Positions 7,418 to 16,878 of a DNA stretch of 64,000 bases are shown here, piece after piece. Numbering within the stretch: the first letter of the stretch is position 1; each line of letters opens with the position of its first letter. The position numbers and the translations under genes were made by a program. The DNA is from an uncultured Bacteroidales bacterium (GTDB lineage: Bacteria; Bacteroidota; Bacteroidia; Bacteroidales; P3): contig ONJQ01000005.1 of NCBI GenBank assembly GCA_900318175.1, positions 44,338 to 108,337 of the forward strand, given 5' to 3'. Below the pieces are notes generated by a model. That model did not search any database. It was not told the origin of the DNA and was given only the letters and a program-made list of their open reading frames with translations.

Positions 7418-9985
7418 TTAGCGAACAATCAGCTTCTCAACTTTGCTGAACTGGTTGTTGGTGATGCGGACAAAGTAAGCACCCTTGGCAAGATTGCTCA
7501 GGTTGATTACGTTGTTGCTTTCAGCATTGATGTTCTGGTTGTAAACCACGCGACCGCTCATGTCGATAAGAGCGCAGTTGACCATACCGGTAACACCGTC
7601 GAGTTTCAGGTTGACCTGAGAGGTGGCGGGGTTGGGCTGGAGGTTCATCTTAACAGCGTCGGCGATAGGATCGATACCGATGGTCTGACGATTCTCGGAG
7701 AAGACGAACTTGACAGTGTGGTCAGCAGCCAGGTTGGAGAAGCGATACTGATAGGTGTAGGACTGGTTGACGCTATCATAGAGCTCAAACAGGTTGGGGT
7801 CACCTTCTTCAGTCTGTTCATCCCAAGGGAATACCTCGACACCGTCGATGAAGCAATGCTCAACATGGCAGCCGTTGGCACTCTCACCGTAGATAACGAT
7901 GGATGAGCCCTCAGCGGGAGTGAGTTCGGTACCGCAAACTTCCTCACCAGCATAGATGGCAGAACCGAAATCGGTGCTGTCGCATTCGATGTTGATATGG
8001 ACGCGGTTGACGGCCTGAGCGGGACCAACAAGAAGACGAATCATAGGATTGTCTCCGCGGCCTGCGAAGATGCTGGTACGATCCTGTCTGGTGGGGTCGC
8101 CAATGAAGGTCTGGTAGCCATTGGGGGTGAAGAAGTGAGAATACTTGGCAGTAGACTCATTGTTGCGGAAGCGGAGGATGGTGTCGTACTCGTCGGGACG
8201 AGAAGGAGAAGCAACACGGTAGCTGCCTTGAGCCTCGTGTGCAAGGGCGAAGTAACCGTCTTCCTCCATGCTGTAACCAACACGGAAAGTGGTGTTGGGG
8301 GTCAGAGCGGGCTGTTCGGGGAAGTTGATGATGACAGTGTTGTACTGACCCAGCTCACGGTAACCATTGGAGTTACGGCCAATAACGGTGCTGTCGTTGA
8401 CATCAGCAGCGGTGATTTCCTTCACGTTGGCACCGGTAAGAATGTTACGGAAACGAACTTCGCCACCATCGTACTCATCCTGCATCAGAATAGCAGAAAT
8501 CTTGGAACCGGTGTTGTGGAAGTTGGTGACAGGGGAAGCAACCAGCTCAACGCCACGGATGACCCAACCTTCGGGGACAACAGCGTCAGTGGTGTAGCGT
8601 GAGGTCACGAAGTAACCAGTGGAGTAGTAGTGAACGTCTTCACGATCTTCGGTCACATACCAATTTCCGCCAGACTGAACCCAACCATACAGCCAATGGT
8701 TAGTGGGAGTATAAACGAGGACACCATTGTCATGGCCCCAACGATAGAAACCGTCGGTGAGGGGAGTAACATTGTAGTACATGGTGTCATAGTTGAGGGT
8801 GAGAGCGTCGCTGCTGACAGTGGCATACATATAGTTGTCACCAACAGTGCTGGTGGGCAGGTTGATACCTGTGCCATTGGGGCTGTGGGTGATGTAGCCA
8901 TACCAACCACGATAGTCGAGAGAGTCTAAGAGCAGCCAACCATACTTGTCGACAACAATACCTTTGGTGGCCCCAGTGGGGAGAGACTGGTTGTTGAAGG
9001 AGGCAATTGTGGTCTCAGTGTCCTGAGCGGCATTGAGGTGGTGGAGAGTAGCGGTAACGTTGTTGCGAACGTTGGAACCATTGTTTTCAACGAGGCTGTA
9101 CCAAGCGGGGTTGATTTGGAGACCTTCGGGGATGAGGCCGTAGTTACCCTCGACATACTCGTCGGCGAACTGACGCATGCGGTCGGCTTCGCAAGAGATG
9201 ATGCTGACATCGTCGAGAATCCAAACATAACCGTAGGAGTTACCACGCTCGCCAATGCACTGCCAACGAACACGGACGCTCAAGCTGCTGGAACCTGCAG
9301 CGGCGAGAGGCAGAGTGTAACGGTAGAAACCTCTCAAAGCAGAGTTGACCTGAACGTCGACACCACCAATGTTGACCTCGGTGGAAACCCAAGTGGAACC
9401 GTTGTTGATAGAGTAGTCAACATAGTTCTGATCATAGTATTTCTGATACCACTGATAGAAGCGGATGTCGAGGACAGTGGCAGCGGAAGCATCGATGTTG
9501 TCGATACGGATGAAAGCGTTGAAGTTACCCGAGTTAGGAGTGGTCTGATCCAACATGTCCATGAACATGAAGCCATTCTCAGCAGAAGAGACAGAGGAGT
9601 CGGCCAAGTTGCGGAAAGTGTTGGCGAAAGAAGTAACATCTCCACCGCCGAACCAACGGACAACAGTAGGATAGGTTTCAGCCTGAGATTCGAGGGTAGA
9701 CTGCTCAACATTGGGGATACGGCGCCACTGAGCGTAGTCAAAGTTCTGGCTGTGGGCAGCAGCACCGGTGGTGACGATACCAGTGGTGTAGTCGAGGTTG
9801 TCGCCGCTGAAGTCGACATACTTGAGAACAGTTTCATCCTTTGTGAAGATGGAGCTGTTACTGTTCTGAGTAATGACAGCCTTGGAGGCAGCCTTAACTT
9901 CACGTCCTTGGTAAGGAGTGGCCGTCTGTGCGAAAGCGATGGATCCACACAGGGCAAAAGTTAGAACCATTAATGTTTTTTTCAT
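7418..9985 (-). CDS. Secreted jelly-roll protein with T9SS type A sorting domain (paralogue B)
   Basis: 855 residues from the ATG at 9983-9985, chosen because it begins a signal peptide (MKKTLMVLTFALCGSIAFA, then Q); the longer open frame adds 31 residues without a signal. Same architecture as paralogue A: N-terminal propeptide-like region with FTKDETVLKYVDFSGDNLDY, a MAM/jelly-roll-like domain ending WILDDVSIISC, two or more uncharacterised beta-rich domains, and a T9SS type A tail (MNLQPNPATSQVNL, IDMSGRVVYNQ, LAKGAYFVRI). The two genes have diverged by substitution with no net length change. Monocistronic, promoter at 10101-10108. Confidence 0.88.
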   Translation of the reverse strand: MKKTLMVLTFALCGSIAFAQTATPYQGREVKAASKAVITQNSNSSIFTKDETVLKYVDFSGDNLDYTTGIVTTGAAAHSQNFDYAQWRRIPNVEQSTLESQAETYPTVVRWFGGGDVTSFANTFRNLADSSVSSAENGFMFMDMLDQTTPNSGNFNAFIRIDNIDASAATVLDIRFYQWYQKYYDQNYVDYSINNGSTWVSTEVNIGGVDVQVNSALRGFYRYTLPLAAAGSSSLSVRVRWQCIGERGNSYGYVWILDDVSIISCEADRMRQFADEYVEGNYGLIPEGLQINPAWYSLVENNGSNVRNNVTATLHHLNAAQDTETTIASFNNQSLPTGATKGIVVDKYGWLLLDSLDYRGWYGYITHSPNGTGINLPTSTVGDNYMYATVSSDALTLNYDTMYYNVTPLTDGFYRWGHDNGVLVYTPTNHWLYGWVQSGGNWYVTEDREDVHYYSTGYFVTSRYTTDAVVPEGWVIRGVELVASPVTNFHNTGSKISAILMQDEYDGGEVRFRNILTGANVKEITAADVNDSTVIGRNSNGYRELGQYNTVIINFPEQPALTPNTTFRVGYSMEEDGYFALAHEAQGSYRVASPSRPDEYDTILRFRNNESTAKYSHFFTPNGYQTFIGDPTRQDRTSIFAGRGDNPMIRLLVGPAQAVNRVHINIECDSTDFGSAIYAGEEVCGTELTPAEGSSIVIYGESANGCHVEHCFIDGVEVFPWDEQTEEGDPNLFELYDSVNQSYTYQYRFSNLAADHTVKFVFSENRQTIGIDPIADAVKMNLQPNPATSQVNLKLDGVTGMVNCALIDMSGRVVYNQNINAESNNVINLSNLAKGAYFVRITNNQFSKVEKLIVR

Positions 9986-10100
9986 TGTTGTTTGTAATTT
10001 TGATGAATAATAAATTTCCATTTTAACATAGCCTACAACTCTCTTCCACAACATTTTGCAGTATTGTTTGGAGGGCATTCGGGTATATTGTTTTACAATG

Positions 10101-10108
10101 CAAATATA
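10101..10108 (-). promoter_or_regulatory. -7 box for paralogue B
   Basis: On the minus strand TATATTTG matches TAnnTTTG, about 115 bases before the start at 9985. The spacing resembles that of paralogue A, so the promoter was probably duplicated with the gene. Confidence 0.55.
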
Positions 10109-10280
10109 TATGATTTTTTTGACATGGAAAGTTTTTTTTGGTTTTTTAATTATTTTTCACCCTTAGCGTAGCAGAATGACGGGGAAGGGTAAGGTGGCGT
10201 CGGGAAGAAATGTTAGGGTTGGCACAATAAAAAGTAGAAATGTCAGTTAAAGGGGCGTGAGAAAAGAAAACAGCAAGACT

Positions 10281-11612
10281 ATGAGGAATAAAATCTATAA
10301 TATAATCTTTTTAGCCACCATTACAGCACTGATGGCATCATGTGTCGGGGGGAAGAAGGCTACAGAGACTAAGAATCCCTACCGAAGGGCTCCGATACGA
10401 GAGGTGACCGCGGAGGAGCTGAGCAACGATTCAGCCTTGATCGACGCCACGATGCAGCACCTGCTGGGGAAGGAGGAGGAGTCGGTGGATATGTACCAAG
10501 GGCTGCTGAAGAAGAGCCCCTTGTATTCCCCAGCGCACTATGGGCTGGGGAGACTGTATTTCTCGATGGGATGGTTGGACAGTGCCCTGTACCACACCCG
10601 CAGGGCTTGCGAGCTGGACGACAACAACGCTTGGTACAAAATACAGCTGGCAAGGATATACGAACAGATGCGCGACACGAAGAATGTGAAGGCCACATGG
10701 GAGGAGCTGGTGAAGAAGTATCCCGACAATACGGACTACTACTACAGCCTGTCGAACGCATACCTGTTCTGCAACGATGTGCCGGGGAGCATCGCGGTGT
10801 TGGACCGCGTGGAGAAGCGTTTCGGCATCAAAGAGGAGGTGTCGCTACAAAAGCAGAAATTGTGGAACGCTATCAACAAGCCGGACAAGGCGCGCAAGGA
10901 GCTGGAGAAACTGGCAGCAGCAGTGCCATCGGAGCCCCGATACAGCGCCATATTGGCGGAGAGCTATATGAACGAGAAGAACTACGAGAAGGCTCTACAA
11001 TATTATAATTACATCTTGGAGACAAATCCAACGGATGAGAACATACACATTTCGCTGGCCTCATGCCACCTGGCTATGGGAAACATGCGCGATGCCTACA
11101 TCCATCTGCGAAAAGGAGTGTTGAACCCAGCGTTACGCTGCCGCGACAGAATGGTGTTCATGACGGAGTTTTTGCACAACGAGGCTTTCTTCAACGCCTA
11201 CGGGAAGAAATGCTTTGCACTGGCTGACAGTATTGCCGGAGGATGCTCAGAGAGCGAGGGGTTTGCCGTGATGTACGGACAGATGCTGGCAGCACAGGAG
11301 CGTTTCCGCGAGGCGGCGGAGCAGTTTAAGACCCATCTGGCCACGGACAAGAGCCAGTATGGGATATGGGAGATGCTGCTGATTTGCGAAGGACAGTACG
11401 AAGAGGGCGAAGCAGAGATGCTGGAGCATGCACGCCAAGCATCGGAGTTGTTCCCGCTGCACCTGCGCCCATATCTTATTTTGGCTGAGGGGTACCTGAA
11501 GCATGGAAACTGTGAGAAAGCCCGCTTCTACCTTGACCGATGCATGATGATTGCTCCGAACGAGAAAGCAGTAAAAGACGTGAAACAAAAAATAGAACAG
11601 ACATGTCGTTAA
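10281..11612 (+). CDS. Tetratricopeptide-repeat lipoprotein
   Basis: 443 residues from the ATG at 10281; an upstream GTG in frame is possible but the ATG gives a good lipoprotein signal (MRNKIYNIIFLATITALMASC). TPR units are visible from residue about 60 to the end (SPAHYGLGRLYFSMGWLDSA, NYEKALQYYNYILETNPTD, HGNCEKARFYLDRCMMIAPN). TPR proteins act as binding scaffolds. It overlaps the next lipoprotein gene by 10 bases, and a third exported protein follows. This trio is similar to the Bacteroidales arrangement in which a TPR protein precedes a DUF4292 lipoprotein, so a role in envelope assembly is plausible but not shown. Confidence 0.85.
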   Translation: MRNKIYNIIFLATITALMASCVGGKKATETKNPYRRAPIREVTAEELSNDSALIDATMQHLLGKEEESVDMYQGLLKKSPLYSPAHYGLGRLYFSMGWLDSALYHTRRACELDDNNAWYKIQLARIYEQMRDTKNVKATWEELVKKYPDNTDYYYSLSNAYLFCNDVPGSIAVLDRVEKRFGIKEEVSLQKQKLWNAINKPDKARKELEKLAAAVPSEPRYSAILAESYMNEKNYEKALQYYNYILETNPTDENIHISLASCHLAMGNMRDAYIHLRKGVLNPALRCRDRMVFMTEFLHNEAFFNAYGKKCFALADSIAGGCSESEGFAVMYGQMLAAQERFREAAEQFKTHLATDKSQYGIWEMLLICEGQYEEGEAEMLEHARQASELFPLHLRPYLILAEGYLKHGNCEKARFYLDRCMMIAPNEKAVKDVKQKIEQTCR

Positions 11613-12115
11613 AGAAACACATACTCCCTATCTTGTTGGGATTAACTATAATGGCCACAGGATGCCGCAGCCAACGGGACGGCGCTACAACAGCGGACAC
11701 AAGCACCCCCACGACGACAAGCGCAAAGCTGTACACAGCCAACTTCAGCGTGAGTACCGATGGGCTTTCGGCCAACGGGCAGATGAGAATGATGGAGGAC
11801 AGCATCCTCTGGATTAGTGCCTCGAAGGTGCTGGAACTGGGACGGGCAAAGTTCACGCCCGACTCGGTGATGGTGTATGCCACGGTGATGAACCGCTATT
11901 TTAAGGGGACTTACGAAGAGCTGTACCGTCGTTTTCAGCTGCGGACGGATTTCAAAACGATGTCCGAGACGGTGCGTTCAGCCGATGCGGGAGCACGGCT
12001 TGCAGAAATGGCAAGACAATTCGGCTTCGATGCCACCATCGTGATGGAACCGTGGAAACAGGTGGACAACCTGGCCTTCCCCTTTGCAATACCCAAAAGC
12101 GTCAAACCGTTATAA
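11603..12115 (+). CDS. DUF4292-like lipoprotein
   Basis: 170 residues from the ATG at 11603, which begins MSLKKHILPILLGLTIMATGC, a lipoprotein signal with Cys at residue 20. The start overlaps the TPR gene by 10 bases, suggesting coupled translation. The middle (GQMRMMEDSILWISAS, LGRAKFTPDSVMVYATVMNR, YFKGTYEEL) matches my memory of the DUF4292 pattern (a LolA-like outer-membrane lipoprotein family restricted to Bacteroidetes). It is shorter than usual, lacking much of the C-terminal half, which may be supplied by the next gene (12125). Function unknown. Confidence 0.7.
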   Translation: MSLKKHILPILLGLTIMATGCRSQRDGATTADTSTPTTTSAKLYTANFSVSTDGLSANGQMRMMEDSILWISASKVLELGRAKFTPDSVMVYATVMNRYFKGTYEELYRRFQLRTDFKTMSETVRSADAGARLAEMARQFGFDATIVMEPWKQVDNLAFPFAIPKSVKPL

Positions 12116-12124
12116 TTAAAGGAT

Positions 12125-12910
12125 ATGAAAAGGAAACTGTTTTTATTACTTATGGCAGTATTGTTGTCGGCAGGAATGCAGGCACAGACCACGGCAGACT
12201 CGCTGAAGATTGACCCGACGAAGGGAGACACCTCCATGGCCGCCTCGATCATTGACAACTATCTGGGGTATGTAAACTTCAACCACCTGCTGAAAGACAG
12301 CATCCTGTTTGTGCAATCGTGGGTGGTGGAACGCGAGCATCCGGAGGACTCAATTAAAATACTAAGATGGTATGGGGCCAACCGACAGAACCGCATAGAG
12401 ATGTGGCAAAATGGACGTATGGAGGATGCATACTATTCTGACGGAAAGAAGCTGTTCAAGCGATTCTCACGGACCTACCGCACATGGCGAAACATGTCGC
12501 AACCTTCATACTATGACAACACCATGGCACTGGACATACGCGGTGCGCTATACGATTGGCGCAGCAAAGGTGCTGAAGCATATTACATGGGGCAATACAC
12601 CTACAATGACCACCCCGCATATAGGGTTTTCGTGATGTCGCCGGGCACCTATGACAGAAATTACTTCTTCGAAAAGGAGACAGGACTATTGTTTGTAGTG
12701 ACGGAGGAGGACCATCTGTTTGGCGATGCAGAACCTGCCTTGGATGCACAACGTGTGGACTGGAGAGGGTGGCATGAATTCACCCCTTTCAGAGGATGTC
12801 TGCTGCCCACAATAGAGTCGTACCAGATTGAGGGGCAATTATTCATTATTCACAACAAATATGAGATGGTGGCACCGAATAGTGCCTATTTCAACAAAAA
12901 CGTGTATTGA
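12125..12910 (+). CDS. Exported protein of unknown function, possibly LolA-like
   Basis: 261 residues with a signal peptide (MKRKLFLLLMAVLLSAGMQA, then Q). It starts 9 bases after the DUF4292-like gene and reads into tadA. The alternation of beta strands with YYMGQYTYNDHPAYRVFVMSP, an FFEKETGLLFVV segment and a closing LPTIESYQIEGQLFIIHNKY is the sort seen in LolA/outer-membrane lipoprotein-sorting folds. That is an impression from strand pattern and context, not a firm family match. No catalytic motif is visible. Confidence 0.6.
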   Translation: MKRKLFLLLMAVLLSAGMQAQTTADSLKIDPTKGDTSMAASIIDNYLGYVNFNHLLKDSILFVQSWVVEREHPEDSIKILRWYGANRQNRIEMWQNGRMEDAYYSDGKKLFKRFSRTYRTWRNMSQPSYYDNTMALDIRGALYDWRSKGAEAYYMGQYTYNDHPAYRVFVMSPGTYDRNYFFEKETGLLFVVTEEDHLFGDAEPALDAQRVDWRGWHEFTPFRGCLLPTIESYQIEGQLFIIHNKYEMVAPNSAYFNKNVY

Positions 12911-12912
12911 GC

Positions 12913-13362
12913 ATGAGCCTTTTCGACAATCCTGATGAATATTATATGCAGCAGGCTCTGCGCGAGGCCCGTACGGCTTTCGACGAGGACGAGATACCCG
13001 TGGGCGCTGTGATAGTGGGCAACGAGCGCATCATTGCACGTGCACACAACAACACGGAAAGGCTGCACGACGTGACAGCCCATGCCGAGATGCTGGCCTT
13101 CACGGCAGCAACCAACATGCTTGATGCCAAATACCTGACGGAATGCACGCTTTATGTAACCCTTGAGCCCTGTGTGATGTGCGCTGGCGCGGCTGGATGG
13201 ACTCAGATAGGACGCATCGTATACGGGGCTTCTGACCCCAAACGCGGTTTCGAACGCCTTGGACGTGGAATGTTGCACCCGAAGACAAAGGTGGAGAGCG
13301 GCGTGTTGAAAGTGGAGTGCGAAGCCTTGCTGAAAGAGTTTTTCATAAAGAAAAGACAATAG
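12913..13362 (+). CDS. tadA: tRNA-specific adenosine deaminase
   Basis: 149 residues from the ATG at 12913. TadA converts A34 to inosine in tRNA-Arg(ACG). Zinc/catalytic motifs: HAEMLAF (HAE, near residue 58) and LEPCVMCAGA (PCxxC, near 88). The usual Pro of PCPMC is Val here, which is seen in the wider CDA family and should not remove zinc binding. The proton-shuttle Glu is the E of HAE. It starts 2 bases after the preceding stop, so it is probably in the same operon. Confidence 0.93.
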   Translation: MSLFDNPDEYYMQQALREARTAFDEDEIPVGAVIVGNERIIARAHNNTERLHDVTAHAEMLAFTAATNMLDAKYLTECTLYVTLEPCVMCAGAAGWTQIGRIVYGASDPKRGFERLGRGMLHPKTKVESGVLKVECEALLKEFFIKKRQ

Positions 13363-13395
13363 ATTTCTCATCTCACCCATCACAACACAAGGATC

Positions 13396-14544
13396 ATGAA
13401 AGATTTTTTATCAAAGAACATCTCCACAACCCTGAACCCCACTAAAAGAATAGAATGGATAGACGCATTGCGTGGGTTCACTATGATACTGGTGGTGTTT
13501 TCACATATTGAGGTCTTTGGATTCGGGATACCCAGCAACACGGTAAACAGTTTCTTCTCACAGTTCAGAATGCCACTGTTCTTCTTCATCAGTGGGTTTA
13601 TTGCTTTCCGCGCAGGTGAGGTATGGGACAGGAAGTACTATACCCGTCAGATGTTGAAGAAGATGCGGATACAAATAATCCCCACATTGTTTTTTGGACT
13701 GCTCTTCTCCATCACCGTTTTCTCCCACTTGCACAACCAAACACCCTCCAGCAGCATTTTGATGTTCATTGACAATCCCGCCAAACTGGGATACTGGTTT
13801 ACTATCGCACTGTTGGCAATGTTTGTCGTCTACTACACGCTGTCATTTGCTCTTGCCCGATGCAAACTATCAACAAGACAGGTGGTATTGGCAGCCATAG
13901 CCCTAATCCTCTATCTGATAACACTGGCAGGAAGTACTACCATATATAGCTATCCCGTGGCTCGATGGTTTAGCATTTTCAACTTTATGCTTTACTTTCA
14001 ATTCTTTGTGTTTGGCAATATCTTTGCCTGTTATCAGGAGCGTATCTTTCGCTTTCTTCAACGCCCCAACATCATAGCCGTAATCATCCTGTTGTTATTT
14101 GGGCTCTTTATAGTCAATAGTTTCATTAAATCCTCCAGTCTGATAGATTCTTTAGTTTGGCGAGTAGTCAGTAAAATGCTTGTGGAGGTGATCCGTTATT
14201 TGGGGATCCTCAGTGTGGTGTCTGCTTTCAGACATTACGAGCACTCCTTCTCTTCAAATACCCGCATTGGGCGCAGTCTTCAATATATAGGGAAACGGAC
14301 ACTCGACGTATATTTGCTACACTATTTCCTTATACCTCAACTGCCTATGGTGGGCGATTTCTTCATGAAAGCAGAGAATACCGTACTTCTTGCTACTTGT
14401 GCCACGATTCTCGCGTTGCTTGTGATTGCCTTCTGTCTGATGATTAGCAACTTTATCCGAACCAGCCCTACCCTGGCCTATTACCTGTTCGGGGTGAAGA
14501 AAAACAAGCAAGGCACCCCAGCTTCAAACATTGACTTGAAATAA
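13396..14544 (+). CDS. Acyltransferase 3 family membrane protein
   Basis: 382 residues with about ten hydrophobic segments. The N-terminus KRIEWIDALRGFTMILVVFSH carries the family signature R-x10-H of integral membrane O-acyltransferases (OafA/NodX type), which acylate cell-surface glycans. C-terminal segment YIGKRTLDVYLLHYFLIPQ is the second conserved block. Substrate cannot be predicted. It lies 33 bases after tadA and 31 before the nucleotidyltransferase. Confidence 0.85.
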   Translation: MKDFLSKNISTTLNPTKRIEWIDALRGFTMILVVFSHIEVFGFGIPSNTVNSFFSQFRMPLFFFISGFIAFRAGEVWDRKYYTRQMLKKMRIQIIPTLFFGLLFSITVFSHLHNQTPSSSILMFIDNPAKLGYWFTIALLAMFVVYYTLSFALARCKLSTRQVVLAAIALILYLITLAGSTTIYSYPVARWFSIFNFMLYFQFFVFGNIFACYQERIFRFLQRPNIIAVIILLLFGLFIVNSFIKSSSLIDSLVWRVVSKMLVEVIRYLGILSVVSAFRHYEHSFSSNTRIGRSLQYIGKRTLDVYLLHYFLIPQLPMVGDFFMKAENTVLLATCATILALLVIAFCLMISNFIRTSPTLAYYLFGVKKNKQGTPASNIDLK

Positions 14545-14575
14545 ACAAATAAAACAACATAAAAAACACAATAAT

Positions 14576-15466
14576 ATGCAACCTACATTATTAGTTCTTG
14601 CTGCCGGAATGGGCAGCCGATATGGCGGTCTGAAACAAATGGACGGACTGGGCCCCAATGGTGAAATCATCATGGACTATTCCATCAACGATGCTATCCG
14701 CGCCGGTTTCGGGAAAGTGGTCTTTGTTATCCGCCACAGCTTCGAAAAGGAATTCAAGGAAAAAATCAATGCTGAACATTTCGGCAACCGCATAGCCGTG
14801 GAATATGTCTTCCAGGAGCTAGACTGCCTGCCAGAGGGTTTCAGCGTACCCGAGGGCCGCGAGAAGCCTTGGGGAACCAACCATGCAATCCTGATGGCAA
14901 AGGATGCCATCCACGAGCCTTTCGCCATCATCAATGCTGACGATTTCTACGGACGGGACGCATTCCAAGTGATGGCAGACCATCTGCGCACCCTCGATGG
15001 GACAAAAGGTCAATACTGCATGGTGGGTTATAGACTAGAAAACACGCTGAGCGAGAACGGCACCGTGTCCCGCGGAGTGTGCGAAGTGGATGCAAACGGT
15101 CTGCTTGCCGGCATGACGGAGCGGACCAGCATCGGTCGCACAGCCAATGGGATTGAGTACAAAGATACTGACGGGTCGATGCATCCCCTTTCTCCCGATG
15201 CAACCGTGTCCATGAATCTGTTCGGCTTCACACCAGACTACTTTGTGGAGAGCGAGAAGTTGTTCTTAACCTTCCTGCGCGAGCATGGCACCGAGATGAA
15301 ATCGGAATACTACATCCCATACGCTGTCAATACGTTCATCAACAATGGATACGCCACTATGCGAGTGCTGAAGACCACTGCCCAGTGGTTCGGCGTCACA
15401 TACAAAGAGGACCGTCCCATCGTGGTTGAGCGACTGAAAAGACTGCATGACGAGGGAGTTTATTGA
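14576..15466 (+). CDS. Sugar-nucleotide (NDP-sugar) nucleotidyltransferase
   Basis: 296 residues, GT-A/Rossmann nucleotidyltransferase fold. The N-terminus has LAAGMGSRYGGLKQM, the signature (GxGxRxx...K) that binds the NTP and catalytic Lys. GTNHAILMAKD near residue 98 and IINADDFYG near 117 supply the metal-binding Asp. Such proteins of about 300 residues are common in Bacteroidales, often beside small-molecule kinases of sugar salvage, but here no kinase is adjacent. The donor/acceptor pair is unknown. Its last 20 bases overlap the next gene. Confidence 0.8.
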   Translation: MQPTLLVLAAGMGSRYGGLKQMDGLGPNGEIIMDYSINDAIRAGFGKVVFVIRHSFEKEFKEKINAEHFGNRIAVEYVFQELDCLPEGFSVPEGREKPWGTNHAILMAKDAIHEPFAIINADDFYGRDAFQVMADHLRTLDGTKGQYCMVGYRLENTLSENGTVSRGVCEVDANGLLAGMTERTSIGRTANGIEYKDTDGSMHPLSPDATVSMNLFGFTPDYFVESEKLFLTFLREHGTEMKSEYYIPYAVNTFINNGYATMRVLKTTAQWFGVTYKEDRPIVVERLKRLHDEGVY

Positions 15467-16643
15467 TTTTGTAAGGGCACACTTAACGGAGGATACCTCG
15501 CGCCTGCTGCTGTCGGCTGCGAGGTATCCTTCTATTGATATGCACGACGCCGTACAGCAGATTGAAGGATTGCGCACCGCACGGGAAAAATGGCCATCGT
15601 TGCTGCAATATGACGGGTTCCGCTACCCCCCTCGACTCAACCGAGAACAGAGTTCTTCGGAACAGACTGCTAAGTACAAAGCCGATGTAGCAAAAGTATT
15701 ATGCGATGACAGGCTCTCCATCTCTATAGCCGACCTTACTGGCGGGATGGGCATAGACAGCCTTGCCTTTGCCCAGGAAGGGACCTGCAAGACCACGGTG
15801 GATTACGTAGAACAAAGTCCTGAACTATGCACCTTGATGGAGCAGAATATACAAGCTATGGGGACAGACAACCTTACCGTTCATCAAGGGGACAGCCTTG
15901 TCTGGCTGACCGAAACTAATCGCAAATTCGACATCATTTATATTGATCCTGCCCGTCGTTCCTCGTCGGGACGGAAAGTGACAGCCTTTGAGGATTGCGA
16001 ACCCAACATTCTGCAACAGATGCCCCTTTTGCTATCGCACTGCCAATGGCTGATGGTGAAGGCTTCGCCCATGATTGACCTCAATCTGGCACAATCCCAA
16101 TTAGGAGTGGTATCCCAAGTGCATATCATCTCAGTGAAAGGAGAGTGCAAGGAGGTTCTGTTTGTGTGCGGCGATCATGATGGCGAGACAACAATCCACT
16201 GCACTTCTATACAAGCCGTCGGCACATGCGAATGCACTTTTACAAAGAGCCAAGAAGCCACAGCCGAACCCGTGTTCTGCAGTCATGTGAAACGTTTCCT
16301 CTTCGAGCCCGATGCCGCCCTGATGAAAGGTGGCCCATTCAACCTGCTCTGCCAATGGACAGACATGGAGAAGCTGGCCCGCAATACCCATCTTTACACA
16401 GCAGACCATTATCCCGAAACAGTTGCGGGACGTACATTCCGTGTGCTAAAAGAGATCAAACCCACACGCAAAGAGATAGCCACCGCCATACCCTGCGGGA
16501 AAGCACATGTGGTGACCCGCAACTACCCCATCGAAGCAGCCACCCTGCAACGCCAATTAGGCCTCAAAGAAGGCGGCGACCTGTTTGTCGTGGCCACCAC
16601 CGTCGGCCAGCACAAAACAGCCTTACTTTGCAGTCTGCCCTGA
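15447..16643 (+). CDS. Class I SAM-dependent methyltransferase with THUMP-like C-terminal domain
   Basis: 398 residues. SAM-binding motif I is ADLTGGMGIDSLAFA near residue 96; motif IV is IIYIDPARRSSSGRK near 168, the DPxR type seen in a Bacteroidetes/Firmicutes family usually named THUMP-like domain methyltransferase. The C-terminal 90 residues (FRVLKEIKPTRKEIATAI and QLGLKEGGDLFVVATTV) are the THUMP-like domain. The substrate is probably RNA but is not established. The start overlaps the nucleotidyltransferase gene by 20 bases. Confidence 0.82.
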   Translation: MTREFIDFVRAHLTEDTSRLLLSAARYPSIDMHDAVQQIEGLRTAREKWPSLLQYDGFRYPPRLNREQSSSEQTAKYKADVAKVLCDDRLSISIADLTGGMGIDSLAFAQEGTCKTTVDYVEQSPELCTLMEQNIQAMGTDNLTVHQGDSLVWLTETNRKFDIIYIDPARRSSSGRKVTAFEDCEPNILQQMPLLLSHCQWLMVKASPMIDLNLAQSQLGVVSQVHIISVKGECKEVLFVCGDHDGETTIHCTSIQAVGTCECTFTKSQEATAEPVFCSHVKRFLFEPDAALMKGGPFNLLCQWTDMEKLARNTHLYTADHYPETVAGRTFRVLKEIKPTRKEIATAIPCGKAHVVTRNYPIEAATLQRQLGLKEGGDLFVVATTVGQHKTALLCSLP

Positions 16644-16704
16644 AGAGGAAAGCACTTTTTATAGAGAAAGTGAAAAAATATTTGGCTGGTTGAAAAAATG
16701 TTCG

Positions 16705-16712
16705 TAACTTTG
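16705..16712 (+). promoter_or_regulatory. -7 box of the rplM operon
   Basis: TAACTTTG matches TAnnTTTG, followed by GCA as in most promoters of this window. It gives a 5' leader of about 160 nt before rplM. Confidence 0.65.
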
Positions 16713-16732
16713 CAGTCTCCAAAAATGGTGCA

Positions 16733-16840
16733 AAAATGCTTGATTTACCCGTTCAAAGCATTCTGCATCAAGTTGATAAACAGGTAGGCCGTATATCCGT
16801 CGACGGCCGAAAAGTTGTTCAATCGGAGGAGTTATCAACA
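16733..16840 (+). ncRNA. Structured 5' leader of rplM-rpsI
   Basis: Stems that can be read directly: AATGCTT/AAGCATT (16735-16741 with 16756-16762); GTTGATAA/TTATCAAC (16772-16779 with 16832-16839), enclosing GGCCG/CGGCC (16787-16791 with 16804-16808). CTTGAT (16739-16744) can also pair with ATCAAG (16767-16772), which would compete with the first stem. Ribosomal protein operons are commonly autoregulated through such leaders, and L13 leaders are known in other bacteria. The regulator (L13 or S9) is an inference. Confidence 0.6.
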
Positions 16841-16878
16841 AGAAAACAAAAAAAACACCATCGTTAGTAAAATAAAAA

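Noticed and set aside
16679-16740. Terminator between the THUMP-like methyltransferase and rplM
   Set aside because: No stem followed by a T run; the pairings belong to the rplM leader downstream of the promoter.
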